A stretch of DNA of 64,000 bases from Epiperipatus broadwayi (GCA_028023455.1 JAQFVV010000206.1:490001-554000), one strand, 5' to 3'. Counted from the stretch's first letter, positions 1-13,022 are shown. Translations and numbers: made by a program. Notes: a model not told the origin generated them from the letters alone.

Positions 1-1391
1 TGTTTTTATCTAGCAGAAATGTTGAATTCACTTTGATTTTCTTCAATATTGGCAGAGATAAGCTTGTAATTATTAAAATCTTAAAGAGTAGATGGAACCC
101 ATTTTATTTTTGATTCTTTGTCAATAGTGTGTTTTTTATTTATAGGCTGAAGAAGAGAGTGGTTAACTCCCATTATTTGTACACATATATGCAGAGGGAG
201 AGAAAGAGATCTAACATATTTTTGATTTCAAACAATTTTTATTACTTTTTCACATTTTTATATTTTATTGTATTTATTTTTTAATAACTATTTTTTATAC
301 TTCTATCTTTTTTAAAAATTGTCCAACTTTCTAAATGCATGATTACCATGTATATCAACTTTAATTAGTATTACTTTTTTATATGTTATAAAATGAATGA
401 ACAATGGAAAACTTCCTAAAAGGTTATTCTATAGTGAACTTGAACATGGTTTCATAGTTAAGGTAGATCTGATCTACATTATGAGGATTATTTCAAAGAC
501 ATTTTAAAGAAGTGCAATGTCAATTGTTTCAATTAGGATGATATGGCATAGAGTAGTATAGATTGTAAAGCTAATATTATACATGATGTTGGAGCATTTT
601 AGAATGAAAAGTTTCAGCTGAAGAAACTAAAAGATAACTTTGTAAATTAACAATAAACAGAAAATTGGATCAGTATGTTCCATGCATGGATTTATTTGTG
701 GCTCACAGATTGATCTGTATAGTTAATATAAAACTCATTTTTAGACAAGTATTTCTTTTTCTCTCTTTCACTTTCCTTTTTTTTTAGTTATTGGTATTAG
801 AATGGCCAAACCCATTTTTGAGTGACTGTCTATTATTGTTATTATTAATAATCCTTAAACATAGTAATTGTGTATAGCAGCACAATTTTATATTAAATTT
901 AAAATAATATGTTTCTAATTTGAATTTGTCTCAAATGTATCAATTATATTATTCCCCATATCTCATCACTTTTTTACATATGATTTATTATCAGTTATCT
1001 TCATTCAATTAGTGTTTTTAGCAATATATAAATTAATAATAAATAACATCATTGTGGCCTTTTTATTTATTTTACATCTTAAAGAAAATAACATTATCTA
1101 ATGCAGTAAAGGTGAGCCTGAAAATAGAGGTCATGTGATAATGGATAAGAAATATTTGAGACTTTGAATGTTTTGTTTGTTTTTTTTGTTTTGTTTTATT
1201 TATTATAAAACATAGTATTTATTGTTTAAAAACAAGATATCAATTTAGTTAATGTGTTTAAATAAATCATATTATATAATATAAAATTAAATATATTTAT
1301 ATAATAAAAAGAATTTTATATATAACAGTAATACTACATAAAAGCTCTTTTCAGCAAATATTGATTGTTGCTTTTTTCATTGTGCTAGATC
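1..1391. other. AT-rich non-coding DNA
   Basis: I see no gene, RNA or recognisable repeat here, only AT-rich sequence with short homopolymer runs. Confidence 0.6.
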
Positions 1392-1669
1392 TATTTTACA
1401 ATTTCAATCTACTTTGCATACATAGTGACATCTATCTTTTATATAAAATTAACTATAACCTATAATAATATATTATGTACAAGGAAGAGAAAAAAAATCT
1501 GTATAAATGTATATTTCCATGTATTGGAACTATTTTACAATTTCAGTCTACATTGCATACATATTGATATCTATCTGTTTTATATAAAATTAACTAGAAC
1601 CTATTATAACAATAATTCAGTAAATACAAAGATAAGAAAAAACACCTGTATAAATCTATAATACATAAT
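1392..1669. repeat. Two-copy tandem duplication, period about 139 bp
   Basis: The segment starting ATTTTACAATTTCA at about 1393 recurs at about 1532. The following landmarks (GCATACATA, ATATAAAATTAACTA, CTGTATAAAT) recur in the same order. The copies differ by scattered substitutions and small indels, so the duplication is not recent. The 78-residue open frame at 1425-1661 is just a translation of this repeat and I do not call it a gene. Confidence 0.8.
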
Positions 1670-3357
1670 TTTCCATTTCTTTAGTATTAGCCAATTATTA
1701 ATTAAATAATTGATGTTTTATAAATATATTCATACAATTATATTTGTTGTAATTAATGTAGTTTGTTTTATATATTGGATTTTTAATATATTTTAAAAGT
1801 TTTATATTTTAAACACAATCTATTTTATGTCCATATTTTAAATAAATATATAAGACAAACTTATATTTTCTATTAATTGCATTACTGTGTTCTTCAGCTG
1901 TTTTATTTAATTGATTCCATGTGTGTCCATAATAAATCATATTGTGATTTCCACCATTAATTTTATACACAATTTCTTTTTTTATATTTCATACATAGTA
2001 CATATTTATGATGATAAAGATATACTATATTTTTCAATATATTTATCTAATACTATTAAATGCTAAGTTAATTGGAAAAAAACTTTTTCTACATGAATTT
2101 ATGTAATGTTTTCTATTTAATGGTACCTCAAAAAACTAAGCAATAAGATGATAGATAATTATTGATAATACTGTTTGCCATGTCTTTATATTCTGCAGAA
2201 ACTATAGTATGGGTTTAAAAAATATAACGGCCTTTAAATAATATATATATATATTTTTTTAAAAAATGCCTCTAATCTTAAAAAAAAGGCATCATTCATT
2301 ATGACTGCTTTAGATGTCTTCTGTGTTTGCTTTATCTTTTATTTAAGAGTAATTAATAATCACTTTTGAATGCCTATCTAAATTGTATAAGATCTGATTA
2401 TCTGAAAGGAAAATTCTAAACTAATTTGGAACATAAAATATTTTTCCAAGTTTTACTTAGCTTAGATTCAACTACCAAATCATGGTCATGGAAATGGATA
2501 TGCTAATCATTATTTCTCTGTGGCTTTGAATCATATAAATATACAAAATTAATAAATAATAATACCTAGCAATTATTTCCAAATTTTAAAAAAAGTCATT
2601 TGCAATATTATGTTACAAAAATTACATATTATTTAAATTAAATCTTAGTCCTATTAAATGACAGTAAGTCATAGACTAACATAAATTATAGATATTGATG
2701 TATTATTGAGATCATAAATATATTATTCTGACTTAGAAAACAATAATTGTTGGATTATTTTTATTATTAAATATAACTTTTATAACTGTAATTTAAAGAG
2801 TTAAGAAAAGATAAAAAAATGTATGTAATGCAAAATTAGTTGATTTATCATGCATCTAGATTATAAATTTGTTAATTGAATACTATCGTAATATTATTAT
2901 TGGTAGCAGTATCTCTTTTAAAATTCTCTTTATGAGGGAATTACTTTGGGTGCCTTCTAAAGTAAATCTAATCTTTCTAGATTGTGAATGTTATAAAATA
3001 ACCAAATTGTGAATATGATTTGCATAATTTTTTGAGGCAATTATTAACATTCATACCTTTAAAAACATCACCATTGGGAATAATGGACTTAGTGCTCAAA
3101 GATATAGGAGTTATTTGTATCATTTCTCTTTTCTTTTGTTTGGATATTGCAAAAAGACCAAGAAATAATATATGTTTGCATTATCTACATCATTTGTATC
3201 TGAAATCTAAATATGTTTGTATCTCTTATTTAAATATTTTTATTGTAATATTTCATTGTAGCTTAAAATAGATATCAGAATATTTCAAATCTTGAATACA
3301 TCTTATATCTGCATAATCATATTTCAAATGAAAATTAAATGGACCAAAAAAAGGTAG
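1670..3357. other. AT-rich non-coding DNA
   Basis: Nothing recognisable. An 83-residue open frame at 3020-3271 has no motif or codon signal that I can support. Confidence 0.6.
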
Positions 3358-3430
3358 AGAAAACAATTAATACATAACTACCTTTATCTTATAAAAACAA
3401 TTAATACATAACTACCTTTATCTTATAAAA
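3358..3430. repeat. Recent 34-bp tandem duplication
   Basis: The unit beginning AAACAATTAATACATAACTA occurs at 3361 and again at 3395 with no visible difference, then stops. Confidence 0.9.
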
Positions 3431-5265
3431 GTATAGTTAGTTATATTGTAAATGTACGATCATATATAGAGGCACTTGAACAGGTAAATTCATTTTAGCA
3501 CAAGTTATATTTTGAAGTTATACAACATCAGTATGTGATGTTGAAGATTTTTTTCCAATTTATTGAGAAATTATATTATTGTTTAATGATTTATATTTTA
3601 AATTTATAAAGATTTTTAAGCAATTATAATTGCATTGGGTCTAAGAAAATAAAACACTTATTTATTTATATGATTCTCTTTAACATATTCATTCCAGTCA
3701 CTACTCTGTGTGATTAGTGCTATGACAGAGTGACAGGCTTGAAAGATAAAGATGTATGCATCAAGTTCAAATCTTCGTTTTTAGTTCTCTAATGTCATAC
3801 AGTGTTTTCATTGGCAAACCGATCAGTTTTATTCCATTCAATAATCAATTATATAGTTATATAAAAAAATCAAATATTACTTTTTTCATACATAATTTGT
3901 AAAAAAAAGTTAAGGATTATATTTTTTTTAAAAAATACAGCATTATAAAATATTCTATGATTAATTATATTTTCAGAATATTATATCTGTATTTAAATGT
4001 ATATTTTATCAATCATTATTCTATAAAAATAGATAGAAAGTAAGATTCCGTTAATGGTATTATTTTGTATTGAAATTACAATTACCCTTAATCTTGAAAA
4101 CGTAAGGAAAATTTTAAAAAGTAAAATATATCACAAAAATTATATATTTGTTGATAAATCAATTATCAATTACTTGTATTGATATTTTACAATTTTGCAA
4201 TTGTTAAAATCTTTTTATAACAATATAGGTTTTATTTTACAGACTAATCTGAAGTTATAGGGTTGCAATAATGAAAGACTATAAATACTGCAGTTTATCA
4301 GGAGAAGGAGGATTAAAACCTGACCTCTAAGTTTGATTTTATTCTGTTTGTTGTAATATATATTTATTCAAGCTATTGTATTGAAACAAAAGTAATATCT
4401 TTCAAAAGAATTTAAATGTACATAATAAACAAACTCTGCTATATTATATTATTTTTTCATTATCAGAAATTTTAGTTGCAATCTAAATTTGATGAAAAAT
4501 TTGTTTTTATTTATATTTCAAAATTTTAAATGTTATATATGTAGTAGTGGAAAATGTCTTATAAGACTTCAGATCCTTGTAACTAATCTATAGATTGAAG
4601 TTTGGATAATAGATATTAGCTTGCATTGATACTTTTAATAAACTTTAAAGGGCTTTATTGATGGCTTCGAGTTAGTAATTTTTTGCTAAAAGAAATGAAA
4701 AATGTTTAGTTTTTTTAATCCATTAGTTATTTCTAAATAAATTACTTGTCTTGGTTTAGAACATTTATTTGCTATATATTATATATTACTGATAATTATA
4801 TATCATCTGTCAGTAAATGAATCATGCTATTACATTAAAATTTTAAATTATATACATATTTATATGTTAATTACCAAGCAAATAAATGCATACCTATTAA
4901 TATTGTTTATTTACACCTATAAAAAAACTTATGATCTTATTTATACATGACAATGCTTGATGAAAAATCAACTTACTTTTTGCAGGATTCTTGTTTCTAT
5001 CAGTCCAAACTGACATCAGCAGCTTTTTTAGAAGACTAGTTGATATCACATCAAAAATTCAGTTTTTAGTTATATATATTTTCTTTTGTATTTTATTACT
5101 TTATTTTAAAATAAAGCACTTATTTTGTTTTACTTTTGACTGAAATAAATTTTTATACAAATAATACTAAAACAGTAGCTCATATATCAATAAAATTTTC
5201 ACTTGTTTATTATTTTTCTGTATTGTTAAAAAAAAATTCTTACAATATTTAATATTTAAAACTGG
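3431..5265. other. AT-rich non-coding DNA with one SINE-like trace
   Basis: Apart from a possible SINE-head trace at about 3696-3790 (AGTTCAAATCTTC resembles a Pol III B box, and the order of short words resembles other SINE-like heads in this window), I see nothing here. Confidence 0.5.

Positions 5266-5336
<71 letters not shown>
5266..5336. repeat. (TA)n microsatellite
   Basis: An uninterrupted TA dinucleotide tract of about 70 bp that abuts the snap-back repeat that follows. Confidence 0.97.
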
Positions 5337-5339
<3 letters not shown>

Positions 5340-5520
5340 AAAAGACTTATAAATCTAAGAAATAATATATTTCAACCAGAGGACTGGTTTTCATCAGAAA
5401 AAAAAAATACGCAGTAAAATTGCACTATTTTACAGTGTATTTTTTACTTTCTGATGAAAACCAGTTATCAGATTGAAATATTATATTATTTCTTGGATTT
5501 ATACGTCTTTTTTTTATATG
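5337..5520. repeat. Snap-back repeat with hammerhead-like cores on both arms
   Basis: Left arm about 5339-5400 and right arm about 5449-5518 are imperfect reverse complements (AAGACTTATAAATCTAAGAA against TTCTTGGATTTATACGTCTT, and CTGGTTTTCATCAG against CTGATGAAAACCAG). Read outward, each arm gives CUGAUGA, a hairpin and GAAA. In the left arm (minus strand) the hairpin is a perfect AACCAG/CUGGUU stem with a 4-nt loop. One extra A sits between CUGAUGA and the stem, so this is a variant or decayed hammerhead rather than a canonical one. Confidence 0.6.
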
Positions 5521-5617
5521 TATTTCCTTTGGTTAGTTTATGTATATATATATAATATACAAATCAATATATATGTATATCAAAATACAGTACAATTTAT
5601 ATAAATTATATTCTTTT

Positions 5618-5648
5618 AGAAGTACTTTCGACTATACACTTTGTAGTC
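5618..5648 (-). repeat. Relic of the PLE2 terminal repeat
   Basis: AGAAGTACTTTCGACTATAC through TGTAGTC matches the segment just outside the coding part of the inverted PLE pair (about 51995-52022 and 55310-55340). On the minus strand it folds as a perfect GACUA/UAGUC stem followed by GAAA and a GUAC palindrome, which is the helix II, GAAA, helix III order of a hammerhead. Confidence 0.55.
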
Positions 5649-5689
5649 TTTATATATATATGTCATATTATTATTACTATTTGCGGGAT

Positions 5690-5770
5690 ATTCCGTGTAG
5701 TGAAAAAGCTAAATGCTGACGTTTCAGTACAATATCAAGTACCTTCCTCACTGAAGGATATATTGTACTG
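5690..5770 (-). ncRNA. Degenerate hammerhead-like motif
   Basis: On the minus strand GUGAGGA (one change from CUGANGA) is followed by a GGUAC...GUAC hairpin, then GAAACGUC. That last octamer supplies the second core strand, a minimal helix III (AC/GU) and a GUC cleavage triplet. GAAACGUC is typical of PLE-borne hammerheads. The C3 change predicts inactivity. Helix I pairing is weak. Confidence 0.4.
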
Positions 5771-6129
5771 TCATTTTTAATTTGTATATAAAACAGAAAA
5801 AAGTTTTACTTGTAACCATAACATTAATGTTAAATACAGTTATATAAAAATATATAATTCTCAACGGTGAATTATAAATATCAAATATAAATAAATTTTC
5901 TATTTCAACTTGAGTTAATTTCATATGTTTTTGGCATTGTAGGAAATAAATAAAGCATAATCACCTACAGCAAGAAATATATTTTATGTTTATCCCACTT
6001 TCCATTCTCTTAGAAAATTTATACAACATATTTATATATAATTTTTTCCACAATCTTATTTTAAAATTTCTTAATATATTTTTGCAGCATTACTTTTGAA
6101 TATATAAAATAGGTACCTTTTACAAAACA

Positions 6130-6260
6130 GTGTCAATATTTAATATTGAAATGGAAGTATAATGTATATACTTACCCTGGATATATGTGTTCATATTAGA
6201 TAGAGTGAATGTCTGTAGGAAGCTTAAATGTCTGGGTTCAAATCCCTTTTAATATCAATA
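6130..6260 (+). repeat. Fragment of a SINE-like repeat (family C head)
   Basis: AGATAGAGTG, then GGAAGCTTAAATGTCTGG, then GTTCAAATCCCTTTT follow the same order as the heads of the repeats near 37.9, 40.4, 45.2 and 60.9-61.2 kb. GGGTTCAAATCCC fits a Pol III B box, so the head is probably tRNA-derived. Confidence 0.45.
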
Positions 6261-6367
6261 TTTATACTTTTTCAAAGCCAAAACATGAAAGTCCCTGATA
6301 TATAATTTTTGGCAACTTGGACTGCATACCATTTTGTATACACTACAACAAACATAATCTTCAATCT

Positions 6368-6660
6368 TTGCAACCTAGCTTCCCAAAAAAATCATTTAAA
6401 TAAACTTGTTAAAAATTTCTCTGCTTTATTATACCAATGCCTATTTTGTCAAATAAAAGAGGATAAAATATCTTTCATTTGATGGTCATTATCTAAACAT
6501 TCATTTAAATAATTCTTTGGAACTTTAGCTTGTGAATTATCTTAGTAATGAATTCAAACTTGTTCTAGGAATATGTTCATATTCTTAGCATTACATATTT
6601 GATAAGTCATAAACTTATTTTATGCTCTTTAAAATTCTTACAAATTTATGTATATTTCGT
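6368..6660. repeat. Dispersed repeat, family D (copy 1)
   Basis: GTGAATTATCTTAGTAATGAATTC followed by TTCATATTCTTAGCATTACATATTTGATAAG-like sequence recurs in diverged form at 15510-15650 and 35700-35945. It lies directly beside the PLE relic at 6670-7412, so it may be part of a PLE tail. Confidence 0.55.
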
Positions 6661-6669
6661 AAATAACCT

Positions 6670-7412
6670 TTACTCTTATATGTACTAAGAAAAGCTTATT
6701 TATTCATTTTAACATTCTATGCTTAGCATGCTTTCAACTAGCTTGTAGTCATAATCATAGCAAAAATATATAAAGAAAATTATGTAATTTATGGAGATAG
6801 ATATTTTTCAATGTGCTAATAACAGAATGTAAATAAGTACATTTCCTAATCCAGTTTTTGAAAAAGAGATGCAGGACTCTTCTTTTATTTATAGCAGTTG
6901 TGATATCGGTGATTTGCTAAGCCTCTATGATTTTGTGTTTTGCAACATTTTTTTTTAGTATAAATGATGCTTGATGTTGTAGACTCAAATGTATAACTAT
7001 GTTTGGCTTCTTATTTAGGAAATATGGGTCTAATTTACTTCAGCATTGATTTTAACTTTGTTATACTAATATCTGTGTTGTGATATTCTTATTGAAAAGT
7101 TTGCTCACAATTTATCAAATTAAACAACACTGCAATTTGTATGATTGCACCTAATCTTATACATCCCCTTGGGAGCTTGTTCTGGAGCAATCTATCTTTG
7201 AGGTTGTTCATTAAGTGGTTTAGAGTGGGTGAGATGTAAAATCTAATTTTATATGTTTTTGAGAAAATCTCATGTATGATTTGAGTTATCACAGGTATAT
7301 AAGAAAAATGATATCCAGAGTCTTTCTTCATATAGCTTGGCTCTGTTTCTAATTTTAGAATAGAATATTTTAATAATCTTAATGAATGCCCTAAATTTGT
7401 ATCCAGTGCCAT
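6670..7412 (-). pseudogene. PLE relic: reverse transcriptase C-terminus plus GIY-YIG tail
   Basis: The 107-residue open frame at 7089-7412 contains SYIPVITQIIHEIF and NNLKDRLLQNKLPRGCI. These match the end of PLE reverse transcriptases, where a YIP..T block precedes the linker to the GIY-YIG endonuclease. Below 7089 the homology continues out of frame as HSYTFESTTSSII and KKSPASL, which match the endonuclease tails at 41.4 and 34.5 kb. The 3' flank (TACTAAGAAAAGCTT near 6685 and GCTTAGCATGCTTT near 6722) also matches the flank of the 41 kb relic. In an intact element this polyprotein copies RNA primed at a nicked target. Here only a broken C-terminal part remains, with stops and frameshifts. 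I am confident of the family, less so of the exact ends. Confidence 0.75.
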
Positions 7413-8100
7413 GTAAGTCCTTGATATGTGTGACTGTGTTCATTCTCCAGTTTGACTCAAATTTTCATAGGATATGATTTTAATGTAAAACAGTTTTAAA
7501 GCCCATGACTTCAGGTGCAATAAGCATTAATGATTTAGGGTGTATTATAATTCAATCTTGGACAGGTGTGTTAACAGATCAACTAAATTATTTTATGTGA
7601 ATACATTTACATACAATTAATAACTTTCCATCTATAAACATAAACGATAACTACTTAAGCTGTTCAACATGATTTAGATTGCAAAAAATCATGCTGAAAA
7701 ATTAATTACAAGGATTAATTTAGAATAACTATAATTTTAAGTCTGCATTGATAACTATTGTTTAATAAGAAAATACTAAATATTTCTTGAGTTTTAATTT
7801 AATAATATTGATAAATTATATTAACACCATTAAAATTAATTTATCTGACAGACTGTATGTAAAAAGTCTCACAATCTGGCAGATGACTAATACACATCTT
7901 GAATAATCTAATTTTTTATTATTTTCTAAGGATTTATTCATGAAATTTATCCATTTTCATTCTATAATCCAACAATCATAAGACAACATTACTGATATTA
8001 TACATAGATTTAACATTGAATAATTATTATTTATTAAAATTTTAGATGATTGACAAATTTAAATAGGGCTTGACAAACATCCAGCCCAATCATAAGATTA
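7413..8100. other. AT-rich non-coding DNA
   Basis: No gene or clear repeat seen. Confidence 0.5.
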
Positions 8101-8416
<316 letters not shown>

Positions 8417-8526
8417 TTAAATATACAGTTTTCTATTAAATTGATTGTTTCATATTCAGTTTCAGGAGAAAGTATATATATATACACGATTTATAATATC
8501 CTACACATGTGTACATTAAAATTTAT
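8417..8526. repeat. Spacer duplicated with the TAGA blocks, copy 1
   Basis: TTTAAATATACAGTTTTC through ACACGATTTATAATATCC and ACATGTGTACATT recurs almost unchanged at about 8980-9100. The spacer and microsatellite were therefore duplicated together. Confidence 0.9.
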
Positions 8527-8958
<432 letters not shown>

Positions 8959-8979
8959 TTCATATAAATAAATTTTTGA

Positions 8980-9100
8980 TTTAAATATACAGTTTTCTAT
9001 TAAATTGATTGTGTCATATTCAGTTTCAGGAGAAAGTATATATATATATACACGATTTATAATATCCTACACATGTGTACATTAAAATTTATATATGGAT
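8980..9100. repeat. Spacer duplicated with the TAGA blocks, copy 2
   Basis: Near-identical to 8417-8526, offset by about 564 bp. It ends in the same ATATATGGATA where block 2 would begin, but here no TAGA expansion follows. Confidence 0.9.
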
Positions 9101-9487
9101 ATATTGATACTCATTTAATACTAAAAGTTAACTAGAATTGTTGAAAATTGTAAAAATAAATGCATTGTAACACTTTTTCTTGTTCAAAATATAATTAGCT
9201 TTGTTCAAGCTTCATTGAAATAAAGTGTTCTATAATCAATTACTAAATTCTTTTAAATAATTTCATGCTACAAAATTTGATTAATATCAAAGAAAAACGT
9301 TTTGATGTAATTAAAAAAAAAATTTAATAAATTTAAGATAATAAAATAAAAAGTTGTATAATTATTTACTAGAATAAACTGTCCTTAAAAAAGGCAAAAT
9401 TCTTTATATATTGCCAATCAGTGCTAGCCAGAGTAATCAATGTGTGCCAGATGGCTTGTGCATAAAATCCCCATATAGTGCCTACTC

Positions 9488-9546
9488 ATCCAATATCCCA
9501 AATCTAGTTTCGGGCTTGTGGCTTTCGTCAGTGAGGTGCCTTGGAT
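9488..9546 (-). ncRNA. Hammerhead-like motif, family A unit 1
   Basis: On the minus strand AUCCAA (outer helix I), CUGACGA, an AGCC-containing loop, GAAAC and UUGGAU occur in the right order. The cleavage triplet expected from the sister copy (GUC) is changed to GAU/AUU, so this copy is probably inactive. Confidence 0.5.
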
Positions 9547-9899
9547 CTGAGAGTAATGTACCTAGATCTTAGGATCTAATGCAATCCTCCAGCAGCCATC
9601 TTTTATTTCATAATATTTCCAATCCAAGCTCATTAGCTTATATACTCATATAGGTCTGAACTCAATTCAGTACCTATACATTTTGTTATCTTTGGTTCTT
9701 CAATAACCATAGCCACCACTATACTATTAGGCAGGATTGGTTTTAAGCCAATAAACATCACATCATCATGTCTTATGCTTGCTCATAACTGTTATTAAAA
9801 CAGGAAAAACTCTCTATATGTATTGTCACTCAGTGCAAGTCAGAGTAATAAAAGGATACCAGAAGCCTTGTGCATAAAATCCCCATCTAGTGGCTACTC

Positions 9900-9958
9900 A
9901 TCCAATATCCCCAGACTAGTTTCTGGCTTGTAGCATTCATCAGTATGGAGCCTTGGAT
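9900..9958 (-). ncRNA. Hammerhead ribozyme motif, family A unit 2
   Basis: Minus strand: outer helix I AUCCAA/UUGGAU (6 bp), intact CUGAUGA, helix II hairpin around GCUACAAGCC, GAAA, helix III AC..GU and a GUC triplet, with cleavage predicted 3' of the C at 9914. A second A lies next to CUGAUGA and faces an A before GAAA, so the first helix II pair is A-A rather than G-C. Confidence 0.6.
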
Positions 9959-10265
9959 CTGAGAGCACTGCAATACATATATAGTTTTTCCTGTTGTAAT
10001 AGCAGTTATGAGCAAGCATAAGAAATGGTGATCATGTGATGTTTATTAGCTTAAAACCAATCTTGCCAATAGGATATTGGTTGTTATTATTATTAAAGAA
10101 CCAGAGACACCAAAATGTGTAGATGACTATATAAGCTAATGAGCTTAGATTGAAAATATTATTGTGTTTTCTATTTTATTCTTATAGTTTTGTAGTTAAA
10201 TAGAGATAAAAGGTGGCTGCTGGAAAGTTGCATTAGATCCTAAGATCTAGATGCAATGCTATCAG

Positions 10266-10323
10266 ATCCAAGGCCTCTCACTGATGAAGGCTACAGCCAG
10301 AAACTAGTCTAGGCATATTGGAT
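10266..10323 (+). ncRNA. Hammerhead ribozyme motif, family A inverted copy
   Basis: Plus strand: AUCCAA and UUGGAU close helix I, then CUGAUGA at 10281-10287, a GGC UACA GCC hairpin, GAAA at 10300-10303, an AC UA GU helix III and C at 10309 as the predicted cleavage residue. Both conserved core strands are intact. The first helix II pair is again A-A, as in the other family A copies. Confidence 0.65.
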
Positions 10324-10435
10324 GAGTAGACACTAGATAGGGATTTTATGCACAAGCCTTCTGTCATCCATTGATTACTCTGGCTTGCACTGAGTGGCAC
10401 TATTGTATGGAGAGTTTTGCCTGTTTTAATAACTT

Positions 10436-11785
10436 TTAATTACCTCATTCTGAACTCAAATTATTAAACTTTTGTATGTTCATTAATCTTAATCTTCCCT
10501 GTTTATCATTTATAAAGTGTATTATTGATGACTAAATTTAATAGTTCATAATTGTATGGCTTAAAATTATTTTACATTTTCTTGATTTATATCTATTAAC
10601 AATGTATCTTGGTGTATTCAATGTAATATGGTTATCACATAAACATTGTTGCAAAGTACCTAAGATTATTCTAGAAAGACTTATCCAAGAATCAGATAAG
10701 ATCAATATCCTGGAATATATAAAGCCTTGACTTAACTGTCAAATATTTATTCAATATTCCAGGTATTATACATAAAAACGTGCTAAATTATCTTATGGGT
10801 AAATAATACAACTGATTATCCAGTAACAATACAATCAGCCAACTACAAATACAAAGATTATTTGTGAGAAATATTTCTATATATATTCTCAATATTATAA
10901 AATAGAATAAACAAGCTGATAAGAAGTGAAATTTGATTTTATGATAGAACAACAATTTACATGGGCCTCATATTTATATCCAATATTCATAAAAACATAA
11001 ATTAATAAGTGTAAATAATTAATTAACTAAACCTGGAAAGAAATTATTATGCAATATTTATAACAAACAAATCTAAGCAGGGACTTTAACTTCATTTTAT
11101 TAGTATATATAAACTGAACCTTTATAACAGATTCCTCATTTGAATATTTGATAATATCACAAATATCTGACAATAATATCGATTATATATGCAAGCAATC
11201 TTATGAACGCATATCTCAGCTTCAATACATATTGCAGACAGAACTCTTACATTCAAATTTATAACTCTAAATAATAAAATAAACTTCCCATGCATAAAAA
11301 AAAAGAAATTTAAAACACCGTAATAAAAGTCTATATCGATCATTACTATCTATAGTTCTTGACTCCATTTTGTCTTATATTAAGAATTTATGGACAGCTA
11401 CTAATTTACCTTGTAGGATTACTTAAATATAAAATATAAAAACTTTATCTCTCATAAAATATTATATAACGTGTTCTTTGTTTTCAATTATCACTAAACT
11501 GTTTTAAAATGGCTAGTGTTTATTATTTTATTCTCAACTTTTTTTTTAATATTAATGCCTTTCGTTAATTCACACTTTAACTGGAAATTTGTATTTCTAA
11601 ATTTGGAAGTCATTTTTATTTACCATTAAAGAATAATGACGAAATTTATTTAAAATAATGATGATGATAATGATGATAATAAAAGCGATTCCGAGAATAA
11701 AACTGATATACTTATTTTTAAAAAAAAATTAAAATGTTAAGAAAAAAACATTTAAATTAATTTATTTCGTTTTACTTTCACTTAT
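10436..11785. other. AT-rich non-coding DNA
   Basis: No gene or clear repeat seen. The 73-residue open frame at 11122-11343 (minus) has no supporting feature. Confidence 0.5.
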
Positions 11786-11789
11786 TTAA

Positions 11790-11842
11790 CAACATATCAG
11801 ATATATATATATATATATATATATCTGATATGTTGTACTGAT

Positions 11843-11876
<34 letters not shown>

Positions 11877-11883
11877 ATCAGTA
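11790..11883. repeat. Two adjacent perfect palindromes with TA cores
   Basis: CAACATATCAG (11790-11800) is mirrored by CTGATATGTTG (11825-11835) around a TA tract. Immediately after, TACTGATACAATA (11836-11848) is mirrored by TATTGTATCAGTA (11871-11883) around a second TA tract. Both could extrude cruciforms. Confidence 0.9.
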
Positions 11884-12952
11884 AATATAATGTATGTAGT
11901 GGTAATACATTAGTAATTTGTGTTTGAATCCAAACCAATAATATATACAATAAATATAAGATATCCCAGGTTCCCCAAATATATATCTATAATGTCAAAA
12001 TATTCCAATACATATATTGGTAAATCTGATCAATCCTGGTCTAAATTATCATAACTAAATTAAACAACAGAAATGATGATGGTGGTTTTTATTAACACAT
12101 TCACCTTAAAATATTTTGTTTTAGGTTTTTATTATAAGAAACACCAGGCATCAAACCTTCTCAAAAGAGAATATTTATATAGAATTATTTAAGATAACAA
12201 TCATCATCATTTACCAATCTTTACAGTAACACTCCAGCACATCCTTCAGTGGTGTGCATTTTCTCAGAGTTGTGAATATTTTTAACTAGAATATGTGTTA
12301 AAGTTAAAACATTTAATCATATAAAAAACAAACAAATCAATTAATAAAATCATAAGATAACCATTTATTAACAAAACAAAATGAAGGTGGTTTGATTGAA
12401 CTAGATAATGTAAATTTTAAATCAAAATTTACAATCATGCATAAAATTATTAAGAACATTTTAATAAATAGTTCACATATTTTATTCTGTTTTCATTTAG
12501 TAATTTCATGTATAGATATAAAAAAATCATTAATATTTTTTGACAAACAGTTCATTTTTCTTCAAATGTTACTTTTAATAACTCTACACAACTCTTCACC
12601 CAATATACTTTCAATTTGAGTTTATATTTGTAATTCACATATAAAATATAGAATACCATTACACAATATTGAATTTTTTTTAATCTTCATAAATTTATTT
12701 TTTCCATATTGTAAAACTTTTATTATCTTCTCATTCATCAACCTTAACATCATCCCTCCTAGGTTTTAGTTATGTTTTCTTCTCTGCAATTACAGTTGGT
12801 CTCTTTATAAATTTTCAGGAAATATAGTTTTCTTTTCTTCACACATTAAACATGTAAATTAGCTTTGTATTAACATAATACATACCTAATACATGTAACT
12901 TTTCAGTAATTTAGATGTGTACTCTGGTTTTTTCCTCTTTTTGGCAGATTAC
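11884..12952. other. AT-rich non-coding DNA
   Basis: No gene or clear repeat seen. Confidence 0.5.
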
Positions 12953-13022
12953 AAAAGATGGTAATAAATATGGTTTTAATTTCTCCTTATATGTAAAAAC
13001 AAAAAATACTTAATTGTATATT

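Larger units (their letters stand above)
9385..10435. repeat. Ribozyme repeat family A: tandem pair plus inverted copy
   Basis: Two minus-sense units (from about 9385 and 9800) share CAGAGTAAT, CTTGTGCATAAAATCCCCAT, CATCCAATATCCC and CCTTGGATCTGAGAG, spaced 412 bp apart. From about 9975 the same sequence returns in plus orientation up to about 10430, so the array is a tandem pair joined to a snap-back copy. Each unit contains a hammerhead-like motif (listed separately). There is no open frame. The layout fits a small non-autonomous retroelement of the retrozyme or PLE terminal-repeat type. Confidence 0.8.

Noticed and set aside
1425-1661. 78-residue frame as a gene
   Set aside because: It spans both units of a decayed tandem duplication and has only AT-driven composition.
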